Below are positions 16,302 to 23,861 of a DNA stretch of 42,918 nucleotides, piece by piece. Source of the DNA: Clostridiaceae bacterium (GTDB lineage: Bacteria; Bacillota; Clostridia; DSM-8532). A model generated the notes under the pieces. It did not search any database. It was not told where the DNA came from and saw only the letters and a list, made by a program, of their open reading frames with translations. Within the stretch, counting starts at the first letter, position 1; each line of letters opens with the position of its first letter. Position numbers and translations under genes: made by a program. The stretch covers positions 1 through 42,918 of the forward strand of contig JAAYKJ010000165.1 in the NCBI GenBank assembly GCA_012522505.1, given 5' to 3'.

Positions 16302-17093
16302 ATGAGAAAAAGAATTGTGGTAATTATCCTGCTTACCTTCCTGTCTGTAGCCGTGTTTGGCCTGTTTAGTCCGGGTGCCACCCGGGCCAATGCGGAACAA
16401 ACATGGCAAAGAGTGGATTTTATCAGTGGGATCGTCACCGCGGTGGAACTGAATGTCCGTAAAGGACCATCAACAAAGCATATGATTGTGGGAACCCTGA
16501 AGAAGAATCAGTGGGTTAATGTACTGGCCAAGATGGATAATGGCTGGTACGTGATATTCGACACCAACACAGGAATGGTTGGATGTGTCAGTGGAAAATA
16601 TCTGTTGCCGCCAAACAAAGTAGACGACCCGGGCAACAGCACGCCATCAACACCATCCGCACCAAAGCCCACGACAGCACCACAGCCGACACAGGCTCCG
16701 CAGGCAGGCCTGTCTCAGGATGAACAGAAGATATTAAACCTGATCAACCAAGAGCGTGCAAAGGCTGGACTGGCAGCATTGAAGGCTGATGCGTCGTTAA
16801 TGGATGTGGCTCGATTGAAAGCAAAAGATATGGTGCAGAACAATTACTTCTCGCATCAGTCACCGACATATGGTTCACCTTTTGATATGATGCGTCAATT
16901 CGGTATAACTTTCAAAACAGCTGGAGAGAATATAGCAGGGAACAGTACTGAGGAAGGCGCTGTAAAAGCGTGGATGAATTCCGAGGGGCACAGGAAGAAT
17001 ATCCTGAATGGAAACTTTAATTATACCGGAATCGGAATTTATCAAAGTCCAAAGTACGGGAAAATTTTTGTCCAAATGTTTATTGGGCGATAA
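16302..17093 (+). CDS. Secreted SH3b-CAP (SCP/YkwD-like) protein
   Basis: The ATG at 16302 follows GGAGGGAG. Residues 1-31 are a signal peptide ending ATRANA. Residues about 40-105 are a bacterial SH3 domain (VELNVRKGPSTKHMIVGTLK), which usually binds the cell wall. A linker of about 30 residues is rich in T, P, Q and S. Residues about 140-263 are a CAP domain with the family tetrad region: NYFSHQSPTYGSPFDMM, TAGENIAG and NSEGHRKNIL. CAP proteins of this type occur in Bacillus and Clostridium, several of them linked to spores (YkwD-like); the biochemical activity is unknown. The candidate sigma-G promoter fits a spore role. A small N/Q-rich gene follows 32 bases later and is probably cotranscribed. 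Confidence 0.9.
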   Translation: MRKRIVVIILLTFLSVAVFGLFSPGATRANAEQTWQRVDFISGIVTAVELNVRKGPSTKHMIVGTLKKNQWVNVLAKMDNGWYVIFDTNTGMVGCVSGKYLLPPNKVDDPGNSTPSTPSAPKPTTAPQPTQAPQAGLSQDEQKILNLINQERAKAGLAALKADASLMDVARLKAKDMVQNNYFSHQSPTYGSPFDMMRQFGITFKTAGENIAGNSTEEGAVKAWMNSEGHRKNILNGNFNYTGIGIYQSPKYGKIFVQMFIGR

Positions 17094-17125
17094 AGGAAAC
17101 AGTTATTTATGGAGGTGTTCAAAAA

Positions 17126-17311
17126 ATGAACAAAAACCAAAACCAAAACAATCAGAACCAAAGAAGAGACAAAAATCAGGAGAACAACCAGAGAAAGAAG
17201 AACAGCTTCAACAATGATCAGTTGGGTGAAAATATGACAGAATTCTCTGAAGATGTGAATCCGAACAATGTACAACGGAGAAGGGAAAACGAAAGAAAAA
17301 AACAACAATAA
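17126..17311 (+). CDS. Small N/Q/K-rich hydrophilic protein, possible spore protein
   Basis: This ORF of 61 codons has a strong ribosome site (GGAGGTG, 8-bp spacing) and is followed by a clear terminator, so it is likely real. The first 30 residues are almost only N, Q, K, R, D and E; the rest is charged and has no cysteine or hydrophobic core. Such composition is typical of small spore or coat-associated proteins, but I do not recognise a named family. Its position behind the CAP gene, under a sigma-G-like promoter, supports a sporulation role by inference only. Confidence 0.65.
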   Translation: MNKNQNQNNQNQRRDKNQENNQRKKNSFNNDQLGENMTEFSEDVNPNNVQRRRENERKKQQ

Positions 17312-17371
17312 TCCTGCAATTATCCAAAACGTGATTCATTGTAACCAGTAAACAGATAACAATGAGCAAAC

Positions 17372-17396
17372 AAAAAAGAGCCACGGCTCTTTTTTG
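17372..17396 (+). terminator. Rho-independent terminator
   Basis: AAAAAAGAGCC, a two-base loop and GGCTCTTTTTT form a perfect hairpin with a T-run about 60 bases after the small N/Q-rich gene. Confidence 0.9.
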
Positions 17397-17505
17397 TTAT
17401 GCGTTGAAAAAACAGATGTTGAGGCATTCTTATGCCAGGCAAGCGCATGATTTAAATGTTATGGTTATGGTAGCATAATTCAGACTTTTAATCCTCTTCC
17501 TTCGT

Positions 17506-17514
17506 TGATATAAT
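17506..17514 (+). promoter_or_regulatory. Extended -10 promoter for the TolC-like pair
   Basis: TGATATAAT is an extended -10 (TGN plus perfect TATAAT). The -35 position has only a weak TTTTAA-like match. The remainder of the gap 17397-17618 shows nothing else. The leader to the TTG start is about 100 bases. Confidence 0.5.
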
Positions 17515-17618
17515 TGGATTACGAAGTGAAGCCTGGAGAAATTCACATATATTACGATAGGGCTACAGGGATCATCTGTAGATATGCAAGGATAATTCAT
17601 GGTAAAGGAGGGCTTGTC

Positions 17619-18794
17619 TTGAGAAAGAAATGCGTTGCTTTGGCAGTTATTGCGGTAAACGCAATATTGGCTTTATTACCGCAGGCTCACGCGGCTTCCG
17701 ACTCGGGTGGAATTTTAAGCCGCCAAATGGCGACTGCTTTGATAAGAGAAAATGCCACAGCGATATGGGATGCCCGGGAAAACATCCGTTTTGCGAAAAA
17801 AGCCTATGAGACTCAAGCTCTGAGATCTGAAAGTATTGATACTAAAAAGACCACCTTCTACAATCCTTTTACCAAAGAGGATGAAAACTACTATTATGAT
17901 GCTACTACGCAAATGCAGCTGCGGCTCGCTAAGGAATTTATACCCGCACAATTGAAATATGTCTGGGAAGTCCGTCAGAAAGCCCTTGCGGTTACCGGGA
18001 ACGCCATGGCAAATGCGGCAGACAACCTTTATATAGGCTTGTACAGTGCCTATCAGAATAAAATTTTGGCAGAGAAATCCCTTGAGCTGGCAAACAGGTT
18101 GTTTGAGCGAGAAGAGGTGCGTTATAACAATGGTCTGATTACAGCACTCGATCTGGAAGGGGCCAGGCTTGATGTACAAACCCACGAAAACGCAATCATC
18201 AAGGCGAACCGAGATTATGAAAACATACACCGGCAGTTTAACCGCCTTGCCGGGCTTGAGCTGAACTACCGGTACGATTTGGTTGGGACGCCTTGGGTTA
18301 GCCATAACAAGATTTTAATTACCGAAGAGCAGGCTGTTTCCAGTGCGCTGAAAAACAGAATGGAAATTTGGGATCTTGACCAGCAAATACGGTTAACACT
18401 TACGAAGCTTACGATATATCAGCATGAAAACGTCAATAAATATGATCCAAAGACCAAGGAAGACTATGAAAAAGCGCTGGATGAGATGGAAGATCTGAAA
18501 CTAAAGCTGGCTGAGCAAAAATATTCCATTGAAAAAGAAATCAGACAGGCCTATCAAGACTTGAAAACCAGTTATCTGGATCTGGAAATTGCCAAGCTTG
18601 AATTTGCAAAGCAGAAAAATCAGCTTGAGACTGTGTCGAAACAATATCATCAGGGGTTGGTTCCCATTTCGGTTGTGGAACAGTTGGAGAATGCGGTGAA
18701 TCAGCTGGAATATGCGGTAAACATGAGTATGATTACCACCTTGATCAAACAGGATCAATTCAGTCGCGCGATCTCTGTTGGGCCAGGATATTGA
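17619..18794 (+). CDS. TolC-like exported coiled-coil protein 1
   Basis: The TTG at 17619 is placed by AAAGGAGGG at a 6-base spacing and yields a signal peptide (KKCVALAVIAVNAILALLPQAHA); upstream codons in frame encode no sensible protein. The mature part (391 aa total) is mostly helical, with heptad-like coiled coil at about 60-220 and 290-380. It shows the two TolC-type repeats: a turn motif YNNGLITALDLEGARLDVQ in the first half and YHQGLVPISVVEQLENAVNQL in the second. In diderms such proteins form outer-membrane efflux channels. In a presumed monoderm clostridium they are exported, but their role is unknown. A second TolC-like gene starts 19 bases on. No membrane-fusion protein or pump gene is adjacent. 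Confidence 0.8.
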   Translation: MRKKCVALAVIAVNAILALLPQAHAASDSGGILSRQMATALIRENATAIWDARENIRFAKKAYETQALRSESIDTKKTTFYNPFTKEDENYYYDATTQMQLRLAKEFIPAQLKYVWEVRQKALAVTGNAMANAADNLYIGLYSAYQNKILAEKSLELANRLFEREEVRYNNGLITALDLEGARLDVQTHENAIIKANRDYENIHRQFNRLAGLELNYRYDLVGTPWVSHNKILITEEQAVSSALKNRMEIWDLDQQIRLTLTKLTIYQHENVNKYDPKTKEDYEKALDEMEDLKLKLAEQKYSIEKEIRQAYQDLKTSYLDLEIAKLEFAKQKNQLETVSKQYHQGLVPISVVEQLENAVNQLEYAVNMSMITTLIKQDQFSRAISVGPGY

Positions 18795-18813
18795 TTCTGA
18801 GAGGAGAATGAGA

Positions 18814-19914
18814 ATGAAAAGAATTGCTGTTTTAGTGCTGTTGCTTGTCTTTGTTACAGGCGTTATGGTTTATGCTGAAGAGGCCATAACAACATTTACA
18901 TATGAATCCGCACTGGAGACTGCGGTTAAAAATTCGATTCAGCCCGCACTGGACGATTACAATATCAAGTCAAAGGAAAGCGCCTTAAAAGATGCGAAGG
19001 ATGAAGCGATAAAAGGATTTATCGGAGGAACGCATCAGGAGGTAGTGGAAAGAACCATCATTAAAGAAGTAGCTCCTTTTGAAGCGGAAACTGCGCTTGA
19101 AGTGGCCCGACGGCAGAAATCGGATCATGAGCGGCAATTGAAAGCCGATGTCTATCAGGAGATGATGCGGGTTCTGCTGGCACAGGACAATGTTGCGCTG
19201 AAGAGAGAGAAGCTTGCCCTGATCGAAGAGAAATTCAGAATTGATACCATACAGTTTCAGGAGGGGCTGATATCAGAGGCCGATATTACGAATGAGGAAT
19301 TAGCTCTATCTGTTGAGAAGCTGGATTTGGTCAAAATGGAAACCACCCTGAAATCAAATATCCTGGATATTAAAAAGAGGCTTCATGTTGATTTGAGTGA
19401 TGAAAACCAGATTGAATTCGATTATGAGCTACAAAAGGTCGCTACACATTATGTTCTGGACTTTTTCGATATTGATAAGTCCATTGAAAAAGCGCTTTTG
19501 GAGGATACAGAGGTATACAGCAGGCAAAAAGCTGTGGAAGCGGCCCGCATGAAATTCCAGATTACACAGGAATATATTAAACCTGGTTTGGATTATTACG
19601 ATAAAAAAGCTTATGAGCTCGAAGCTGCCCAAAAAGCTTTGTATGATGCAAAAACCGAACTCGAGGTTTCCATCCGCAATGCACACAGTGATCTTTTGAC
19701 AGCGCTCGATTCTCTGGAGCTGGCCAATAAGCGACTGGATCTGGAAAACAGCAGGTTGGCGGCCTTAAAGGTGAAACATAATGCCGGGATCATCAGTCGA
19801 AGAGATATGATTGATACCGAAATCAACGTGGTGACAAGAAAACAGGAAGTACTGCAGGCAATCTGCGACTTTAACATAAAAAATGACATCCTCAGAAACT
19901 TAATCGGAGAGTAA
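18814..19914 (+). CDS. TolC-like exported coiled-coil protein 2
   Basis: The protein is 366 aa. GAGGAG at 18801-18806 fits the ATG at 18814 better than the ATG at 18808. The N-terminus is a signal peptide ending near VMVYA. The remainder is highly helical and charged, with TolC-type turn motifs FQEGLISEADITNEELALS and KHNAGIISRRDMIDTEIN. It is a diverged paralogue of the preceding gene: same length class, same two-repeat plan, little residue identity. It is the last gene of the pair, followed by a terminator-like hairpin. Confidence 0.8.
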   Translation: MKRIAVLVLLLVFVTGVMVYAEEAITTFTYESALETAVKNSIQPALDDYNIKSKESALKDAKDEAIKGFIGGTHQEVVERTIIKEVAPFEAETALEVARRQKSDHERQLKADVYQEMMRVLLAQDNVALKREKLALIEEKFRIDTIQFQEGLISEADITNEELALSVEKLDLVKMETTLKSNILDIKKRLHVDLSDENQIEFDYELQKVATHYVLDFFDIDKSIEKALLEDTEVYSRQKAVEAARMKFQITQEYIKPGLDYYDKKAYELEAAQKALYDAKTELEVSIRNAHSDLLTALDSLELANKRLDLENSRLAALKVKHNAGIISRRDMIDTEINVVTRKQEVLQAICDFNIKNDILRNLIGE

Positions 19915-19943
19915 AATCGAATAATCATTTCAGATAAACATAT

Positions 19944-19981
19944 ACTATATACGTTGAATTTTTCAATGTATATAGTTTTTT
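19944..19981 (+). terminator. Terminator after the TolC-like pair
   Basis: ACTATATACGTTGAA and TTCAATGTATATAGT form a 15-bp stem (one G-U) with a 3-base loop and a T-run. It lies about 30 bases after the stop. Confidence 0.8.
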
Positions 19982-20010
19982 CTGTCCGTTTTTAGGCTGG
20001 ACAGAAAAAG
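19977..20010 (+). promoter_or_regulatory. Second hairpin overlapping the terminator T-run, before the stress gene
   Basis: TTTTTCTGTCC pairs with GGACAGAAAAA across an 11-base loop. Its left arm uses the T-run of the preceding terminator and its right arm ends just before the AAAGGAGAG ribosome site of the next gene. It could stabilise the 5' end or interfere with the terminator. Confidence 0.4.
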
Positions 20011-20024
20011 AAAGGAGAGCTTTT

Positions 20025-20504
20025 ATGTCTGTAACCGTAGTTGGTGTTTTTGACAGAGTGGATTACGCTGAAAAAGCTGCCAGGGAGATAAAGGAGCGAG
20101 GTCTTAGGACCGATGATATTTCCATACTGGTTAAGAATGAAGACCAGACACAATCCAGTGGTATGAAGGGAATGGTTAATGACAACATGTCCAACGGTGC
20201 TGTAACGGGTGGCGTTATTGGTGGCCTTGCCGGTCTTCTCATTGGTGCCGGACTGGTTGCCATACCCGGACTTGGTATCATTGCTGCCATGGGTCCCATA
20301 TCAGGTCTTATCGGAGGTGCTGCAACCGGTGGTATAATTGGTGGCCTGGTAGATATGGGTATTCCTGAAGCAGAAAGCAAAGAGTATGAAACCGATATCC
20401 GAGGCGGTAAGGTTGTTTTTACAATGAAAGCTGAGGAAGAGAAAGCAGATGAAATTAAAAATATTCTTCAGGCAAACGGTGCTGAAAAAGTGAATCAACA
20501 TTAG
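20025..20504 (+). CDS. Glycine-zipper general-stress-type protein (YflT / DUF1269-like)
   Basis: The protein has 159 aa. Residues 1-45 resemble the YflT/general stress 17M fold (VVGVFDRVDYAEKAAREIKERG, then DDISILVK). Residues about 60-120 are a glycine-zipper hydrophobic stretch (GAVTGGVIGGLAGLLIGAGL and GGAATGGIIGGLVDMGIP) able to insert in or associate with membranes. The C-terminus (GGKVVFTMKAEEEKADEIKNILQANGA) is the usual domain ending. Function is unknown; homologues respond to general stress. The ATG at 20025 follows AAAGGAGAG. It is monocistronic. Confidence 0.8.
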   Translation: MSVTVVGVFDRVDYAEKAAREIKERGLRTDDISILVKNEDQTQSSGMKGMVNDNMSNGAVTGGVIGGLAGLLIGAGLVAIPGLGIIAAMGPISGLIGGAATGGIIGGLVDMGIPEAESKEYETDIRGGKVVFTMKAEEEKADEIKNILQANGAEKVNQH

Positions 20505-20780
20505 ATCCTGAAATCACTAAAGTGCGGCTGCCAGGCAGGCTTTGGCTGTTACCGGAAATTGTGTTACCGCTCTGTAAGCCTGATGATCACATCATCAACA
20601 AGGCGATATAGACGGGGCTGTCTATACATCCATTGTCTGCCCTGCAGTATTTTCCAAATCTCTTTTTATGCTATTACAACACGCACCTGGCTCCACTTGT
20701 ATGTTCTGCAATATTCGTCCGGGCACCTGTAAATCCCATATCTATGAGCCTCGGTTTAATTACATTTCAGAACGGCTATA

Positions 20781-20809
20781 TTGTAAACCTGTAACCGATT
20801 AATTATATT
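20781..20809 (+). promoter_or_regulatory. Candidate sigma-A promoter upstream of the DnaA boxes and hpf
   Basis: TTGTAA at 20781-20786, 17 bases, then TATATT at 20804-20809. Its transcript would cross the DnaA boxes and reach hpf after about 395 bases. Confidence 0.4.
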
Positions 20810-20867
20810 TTGTTGCGGTGACAAACCCTGTATTTTAGTATTTGATGAGAGGGAACCTGTGAAAAAC

Positions 20868-20929
20868 TTATCCACAACTCAAAACACTATAATAGCAAGT
20901 TATACACAAACTTATCCACATTATCCACA
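20868..20929 (+). promoter_or_regulatory. Cluster of four DnaA boxes
   Basis: TTATCCACA occurs at 20868-20876, 20912-20920 and 20921-20929, and TTATACACA at 20900-20908. All four are on the + strand and match TTATNCACA perfectly; the last two abut. A weaker reversed box TGTGGATGG is near 20967-20975. A/T-rich DNA surrounds them. No replication-initiation gene is nearby. Confidence 0.75.
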
Positions 20930-21211
20930 AGAACAAAACCCTTGTTTTATCATAAGCTGTGTTGTTTGTGGATGGGAAATGTGAATAATAGCAGACCGCA
21001 ATCAGATTGGGGGCAGAAGCAGGCTAAACGCCTTTTCTCTACCATAGGTTGGCAGCATATACACAGATTGGAAGAACAAGGGTTGTTTATTCCTGCTCAA
21101 CCGGGGTAAAAATATGGTAAAATAGAACCAAGGAAACGCTTTATGTTGGTCGTAATTCCCTCGCAGGGGAAAAGCAATTGCATGAGCAAATATCTGAAAG
21201 GGGATGTTAAG

Positions 21212-21742
21212 ATGAAGTACATCGTCAGCGGGAAAAACACTGAGGTTTCAACTGCCTTAAGGGAGCGTGCCATCAAAAAACTCAGTAAAATTGAGAAGTT
21301 TTTTAAAGGGGACGCCGAATGTCATCTCACCTTTGAGATCGAAAAAAACCGACATATTTTAGAAGTCACGATTTTGTCCAAAGGAATTTTTATTCGGGCC
21401 GAAGAAACAACAGATGATATGTATGCCTCAATTGATGCAGTAATCGATAAGCTGGAACGACAGATCAGAAAAAACAAAACGAAATTGGGTAAAAGGATCT
21501 ATCAGGAAGGTGTTATACCCGATAATTTTCTCATAGATGAAAACATAGAAGAAGAGAGCAATTATAAAATAATGAAAAGCAAAAGGTTTGCCATAAAACC
21601 CATGAGCGTTGAGGAAGCTATCTTGCAGATGAACCTTCTTGGCCACACTTTCTTTGTGTTTTCCAATGGGGATACTGAAGAAGTGAATGTTGTATATAAG
21701 CGCAAGGATGGGAATTATGGCCTGATAGAGCCGGAATTTTAG
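21212..21742 (+). CDS. hpf: Ribosome hibernation promoting factor, long form
   Basis: Long HPF (176 aa) dimerises ribosomes into inactive 100S particles in stationary phase. The N-terminal S30AE domain (residues about 1-100) has the family pattern MKYIVSGKNTEVSTALRERA and LEVTILSKGIFIRAEETTDD, MYASIDAVIDKLERQIRK. After a short linker, the C-terminal dimerisation domain reads RFAIKPMSVEEAILQMNLLG and HTFFVFSNGDTEEVNVVYKR. The ATG at 21212 follows AAAGGGGATG; an upstream in-frame ATG at 21143 has no good ribosome site. It is monocistronic and ended by a strong terminator. Confidence 0.95.
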   Translation: MKYIVSGKNTEVSTALRERAIKKLSKIEKFFKGDAECHLTFEIEKNRHILEVTILSKGIFIRAEETTDDMYASIDAVIDKLERQIRKNKTKLGKRIYQEGVIPDNFLIDENIEEESNYKIMKSKRFAIKPMSVEEAILQMNLLGHTFFVFSNGDTEEVNVVYKRKDGNYGLIEPEF

Positions 21743-21819
21743 CAAAAGAGGCGTGACTGGCGACCCGCTGTTCCATGTGGCCGCAGCATGCAAACCTTAG
21801 CTAAATAAATCAGTTCTAC

Positions 21820-21847
21820 AAAACCCCCGTTTATAAGCGGGGGTTTT
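21820..21847 (+). terminator. Rho-independent terminator after hpf
   Basis: AAAACCCCCG and CGGGGGTTTT form a perfect 10-bp hairpin with an 8-base loop about 80 bases after the stop. Confidence 0.85.
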
Positions 21848-21909
21848 CGGTGTTCGAGCGGCATTGCGTGACCTTTCCGTTGCAAGTACATTGTGGTGTT
21901 AAGCAGTCA

Positions 21910-21982
21910 ATTTGATTAAAAAAGTTTTTAATAAAAAATGATTTATAGGTAGTAAAAATCAAATTATGTGGTAGAATATAAT
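21910..21982 (+). promoter_or_regulatory. A/T-rich promoter region before a small ORF
   Basis: A perfect TATAAT lies at 21977-21982 with no good -35. Upstream, ATTTGATT at 21910-21917 and AATCAAAT at 21957-21964 are inverted repeats that could bind a regulator. The rest of the gap 21848-22058 shows nothing further. Confidence 0.35.
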
Positions 21983-22058
21983 TAAGAGAAATTCTTATTC
22001 TGTTTTGGTTTTATGTTTCATTTTTGTTCACACTTCCTTGACAAAGGAGATGAGAGTA

Positions 22059-22217
22059 TTGAAGAACAAGAAGATTAGGCTTACTGAAAACGACGTTCAC
22101 GTCATTGATGCGTATTCGAAAAAGAATTTATCCGATACAATGCCTCAATTTGGGAACCTGGAAGAAAATTTGGAGGTTCCTGTGCAGGGAATGACAGATC
22201 TTCAAAATCAAAAATAA
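22059..22217 (+). CDS. Small hypothetical protein (52 aa)
   Basis: A TTG at 22059 stands 9 bases after AAAGGAG and gives a 52-residue, charged protein with no hydrophobic segment (KNKKIRLTENDVHVIDAYSK at the start, PVQGMTDLQNQK at the end). The ribosome site, the promoter-like TATAAT upstream and a terminator downstream argue that it is expressed. I do not recognise a family. Confidence 0.5.
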   Translation: MKNKKIRLTENDVHVIDAYSKKNLSDTMPQFGNLEENLEVPVQGMTDLQNQK

Positions 22218-22325
22218 TTTACTGGTTCAATGAATGGAAAGTGGGTAATAGATTTATATGGATTATTTTCATTTTTGTTCCTCCTTCTTATACATGTTAC
22301 ACAAAACTTCATATGATTTTGGTAA

Positions 22326-22373
22326 GGGCACACAATAGGAATTAATGAATATTTCATACAGGTGCCCTTTTTG
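22326..22373 (+). terminator. Terminator before the Nudix-like gene
   Basis: AAGGGCAC and GTGCCCTT form an 8-bp stem closed by a loop of about 30 bases, followed by TTTGTTATAT. The long loop is unusual. Confidence 0.55.
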
Positions 22374-22444
22374 TTATATAAGTATTCTCAAAGCCGAATG
22401 ATGCGGGAAACCGTTCAAATAAAAAACAGGAAGGGGTAATCGAT

Positions 22445-22870
22445 ATGCTTTTAAGAAACTGTGCTGGAGGAGTGGTTTTCTCCGGCAGTAAAGTGTTCTT
22501 GCTTCAAAATGAAAAAGGAGAATGGGTATTTCCAAAGGGGGTGATTAAAAATGGTGAATTGCAAAGCGAAGTAGCGCTTAACAGGGTCAAAGTAGAAGGC
22601 GGTATTGATGCATCAATCATTTCATCAGCAGGCAGAACCAACTATGAATTCTTCTCTGTAACAAGACAAAAGCCCGTCTGTAACCGAATCACCTGGTTCA
22701 TCATGATGGCACCCGATGAAAGCTTTAAAATAGGCGAGCCTGCAAAATTTATCAACGGCGGGTTCTTTTCGATAGAGGAAGCCATGGAAAAAATAACATA
22801 TAGCCAGGATCGTTCATTACTTCATGTATCTTACTTGAAATATAAAGAATTAGTCTCGATAGCAAGTTAG
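22445..22870 (+). CDS. Nudix-fold protein with a degenerate Nudix box
   Basis: The fold is recognisable (141 aa): N-terminal strands CAGGVVFSGSKVFLLQNEKG, then EWVFPKGVIKNGE. The Nudix box G-x5-E-x7-R-E-U-x-E-E-x-G-U maps to residues 32-54. There G32, E38, E51 and G53 are kept, but the arginine is N46, the next glutamate is R47 and the first metal-binding glutamate is V50. Metal-dependent hydrolysis of nucleoside diphosphate derivatives is therefore doubtful; the protein may bind nucleotides or act differently. The ATG follows GGAAGGGG. It is apparently monocistronic. Confidence 0.75.
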   Translation: MLLRNCAGGVVFSGSKVFLLQNEKGEWVFPKGVIKNGELQSEVALNRVKVEGGIDASIISSAGRTNYEFFSVTRQKPVCNRITWFIMMAPDESFKIGEPAKFINGGFFSIEEAMEKITYSQDRSLLHVSYLKYKELVSIAS

Positions 22871-23210
22871 TATACTCATTCATACGAAAACCACGAGAAA
22901 ATCGTTCAGTTATCTCGATTAAGTTATAAATGGCTTAAATAAGCCGGGCATCAGGAAACCACACAAGGAGATGGCCAGAGCAGGTTGCCGTTTTTATTGC
23001 ATTGGTGTCAAGGTCTTTTGTGTGATGGCCTGATAAATAGATCTGCCCTTGGGTTCAAAATCAAAACTGTCTTTTATGACTGTTTTCTGGTACAATAAAT
23101 GGTGGCCTCGCGGCCATCATTTATTGTTGGAACAACATTCTGCAATCAAAAAGCGAATACACAAAACTTACATGTACATAGGCACACCGGTTAATTGAAG
23201 GAGGAATGGA
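22871..23210. other. Gene-free region with a 16-bp-stem hairpin
   Basis: No gene is supportable. Near its right end, ACAATAAATGGTGGCC at 23092-23107 and its complement at 23112-23127 (one G-U pair) form a 16-bp stem with a TCGC loop and no T-run. The ribosome site AAGGAGG of the next gene closes the region. Confidence 0.5.
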
Positions 23211-23861
23211 ATGCAACGCTGTATCCGCACTGTTTCCAGGACGGGGAACGGTGAATATGAGGAAAAACGATCCCGTTTTTTGTCCTGGGCTTTTCAGGTG
23301 AACTCGGAAGAGGAGGCGCTGGATTGCCTGGCTCAATTGAAAAAGAAGTATTGGGATGCGAGACATCACTGTTATGCCTATGTTATTGAAACTGAAACCG
23401 AAATTCAAAGGTTCAGTGATGACGGGGAACCTTCGGGAACCGGGGGGCTGCCTATTCTACAGGCTATACGGATGAAGGAACTGAAAAATGTTCTTGTGGT
23501 CGTAGTCCGCTACTTCGGAGGCATTCTATTAGGGGCGCCAGGCCTTGTTCGGGCCTATGGAAAAGCGGCAACAGCAGGTCTTGATGATGCGGGGGTTCTT
23601 CTACGGAAGAAATGTCTGAAAACCAAAATACATATCGATTATTCCTTTTATGGAAAGATACGAAATTATCTGGATACCGAAAAATTTGCCGCAGGTGGTG
23701 CAAATTTCACAGATATCGTAGAGATAGAATTGTTTCTTGAGCCGACAAAAAAAGAGGCCTTCGAAAAGTCGATCAACGAAATTACCGGAGGGCAGGCCAA
23801 GATATCCTTCCATGGAACAACATCAGTCGATTTCGATGAAAACGGGAACACTCTGAGTTGA
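23211..23861 (+). CDS. yigZ: YigZ/IMPACT family protein
   Basis: The protein has 216 aa. The N-terminal UPF0029 (IMPACT) domain is well conserved: KRSRFLSWAFQVNSEEEALD, RHHCYAYVI, RFSDDGEPSGTGGLPILQAI and VVRYFGGILLGAPGLVRAYG. The C-terminal DUF1949 part follows (DYSFYGKIRNYLDTEKF). Eukaryotic IMPACT regulates translation through GCN1; the bacterial role is not known. The ATG at 23211 lies 6 bases after AAGGAGG. It is the first gene of a run of five genes in the same direction, with yebC 86 bases on. Confidence 0.92.
   Translation: MQRCIRTVSRTGNGEYEEKRSRFLSWAFQVNSEEEALDCLAQLKKKYWDARHHCYAYVIETETEIQRFSDDGEPSGTGGLPILQAIRMKELKNVLVVVVRYFGGILLGAPGLVRAYGKAATAGLDDAGVLLRKKCLKTKIHIDYSFYGKIRNYLDTEKFAAGGANFTDIVEIELFLEPTKKEAFEKSINEITGGQAKISFHGTTSVDFDENGNTLS

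Larger units (their letters stand above)
20505..21211. other. Gene-free region with small hairpins, a promoter and a DnaA-box cluster
   Basis: No supportable gene lies in these 700 bases. The left half holds two perfect small hairpins: TGATGAT-CAC-ATCATCA at 20581-20597 and TATAGAC/GTCTATA at 20607-20626. A promoter-like pair lies at 20781-20809, DnaA boxes at 20868-20929, and the hpf ribosome site at the right end. Confidence 0.6.

Noticed and set aside
20821-20990. Chromosomal replication origin
   Set aside because: DnaA boxes are dense, but dnaA, dnaN, recF or rpmH are absent, and no clear unwinding element with 13-mers is seen. Reported only as a DnaA-box cluster.
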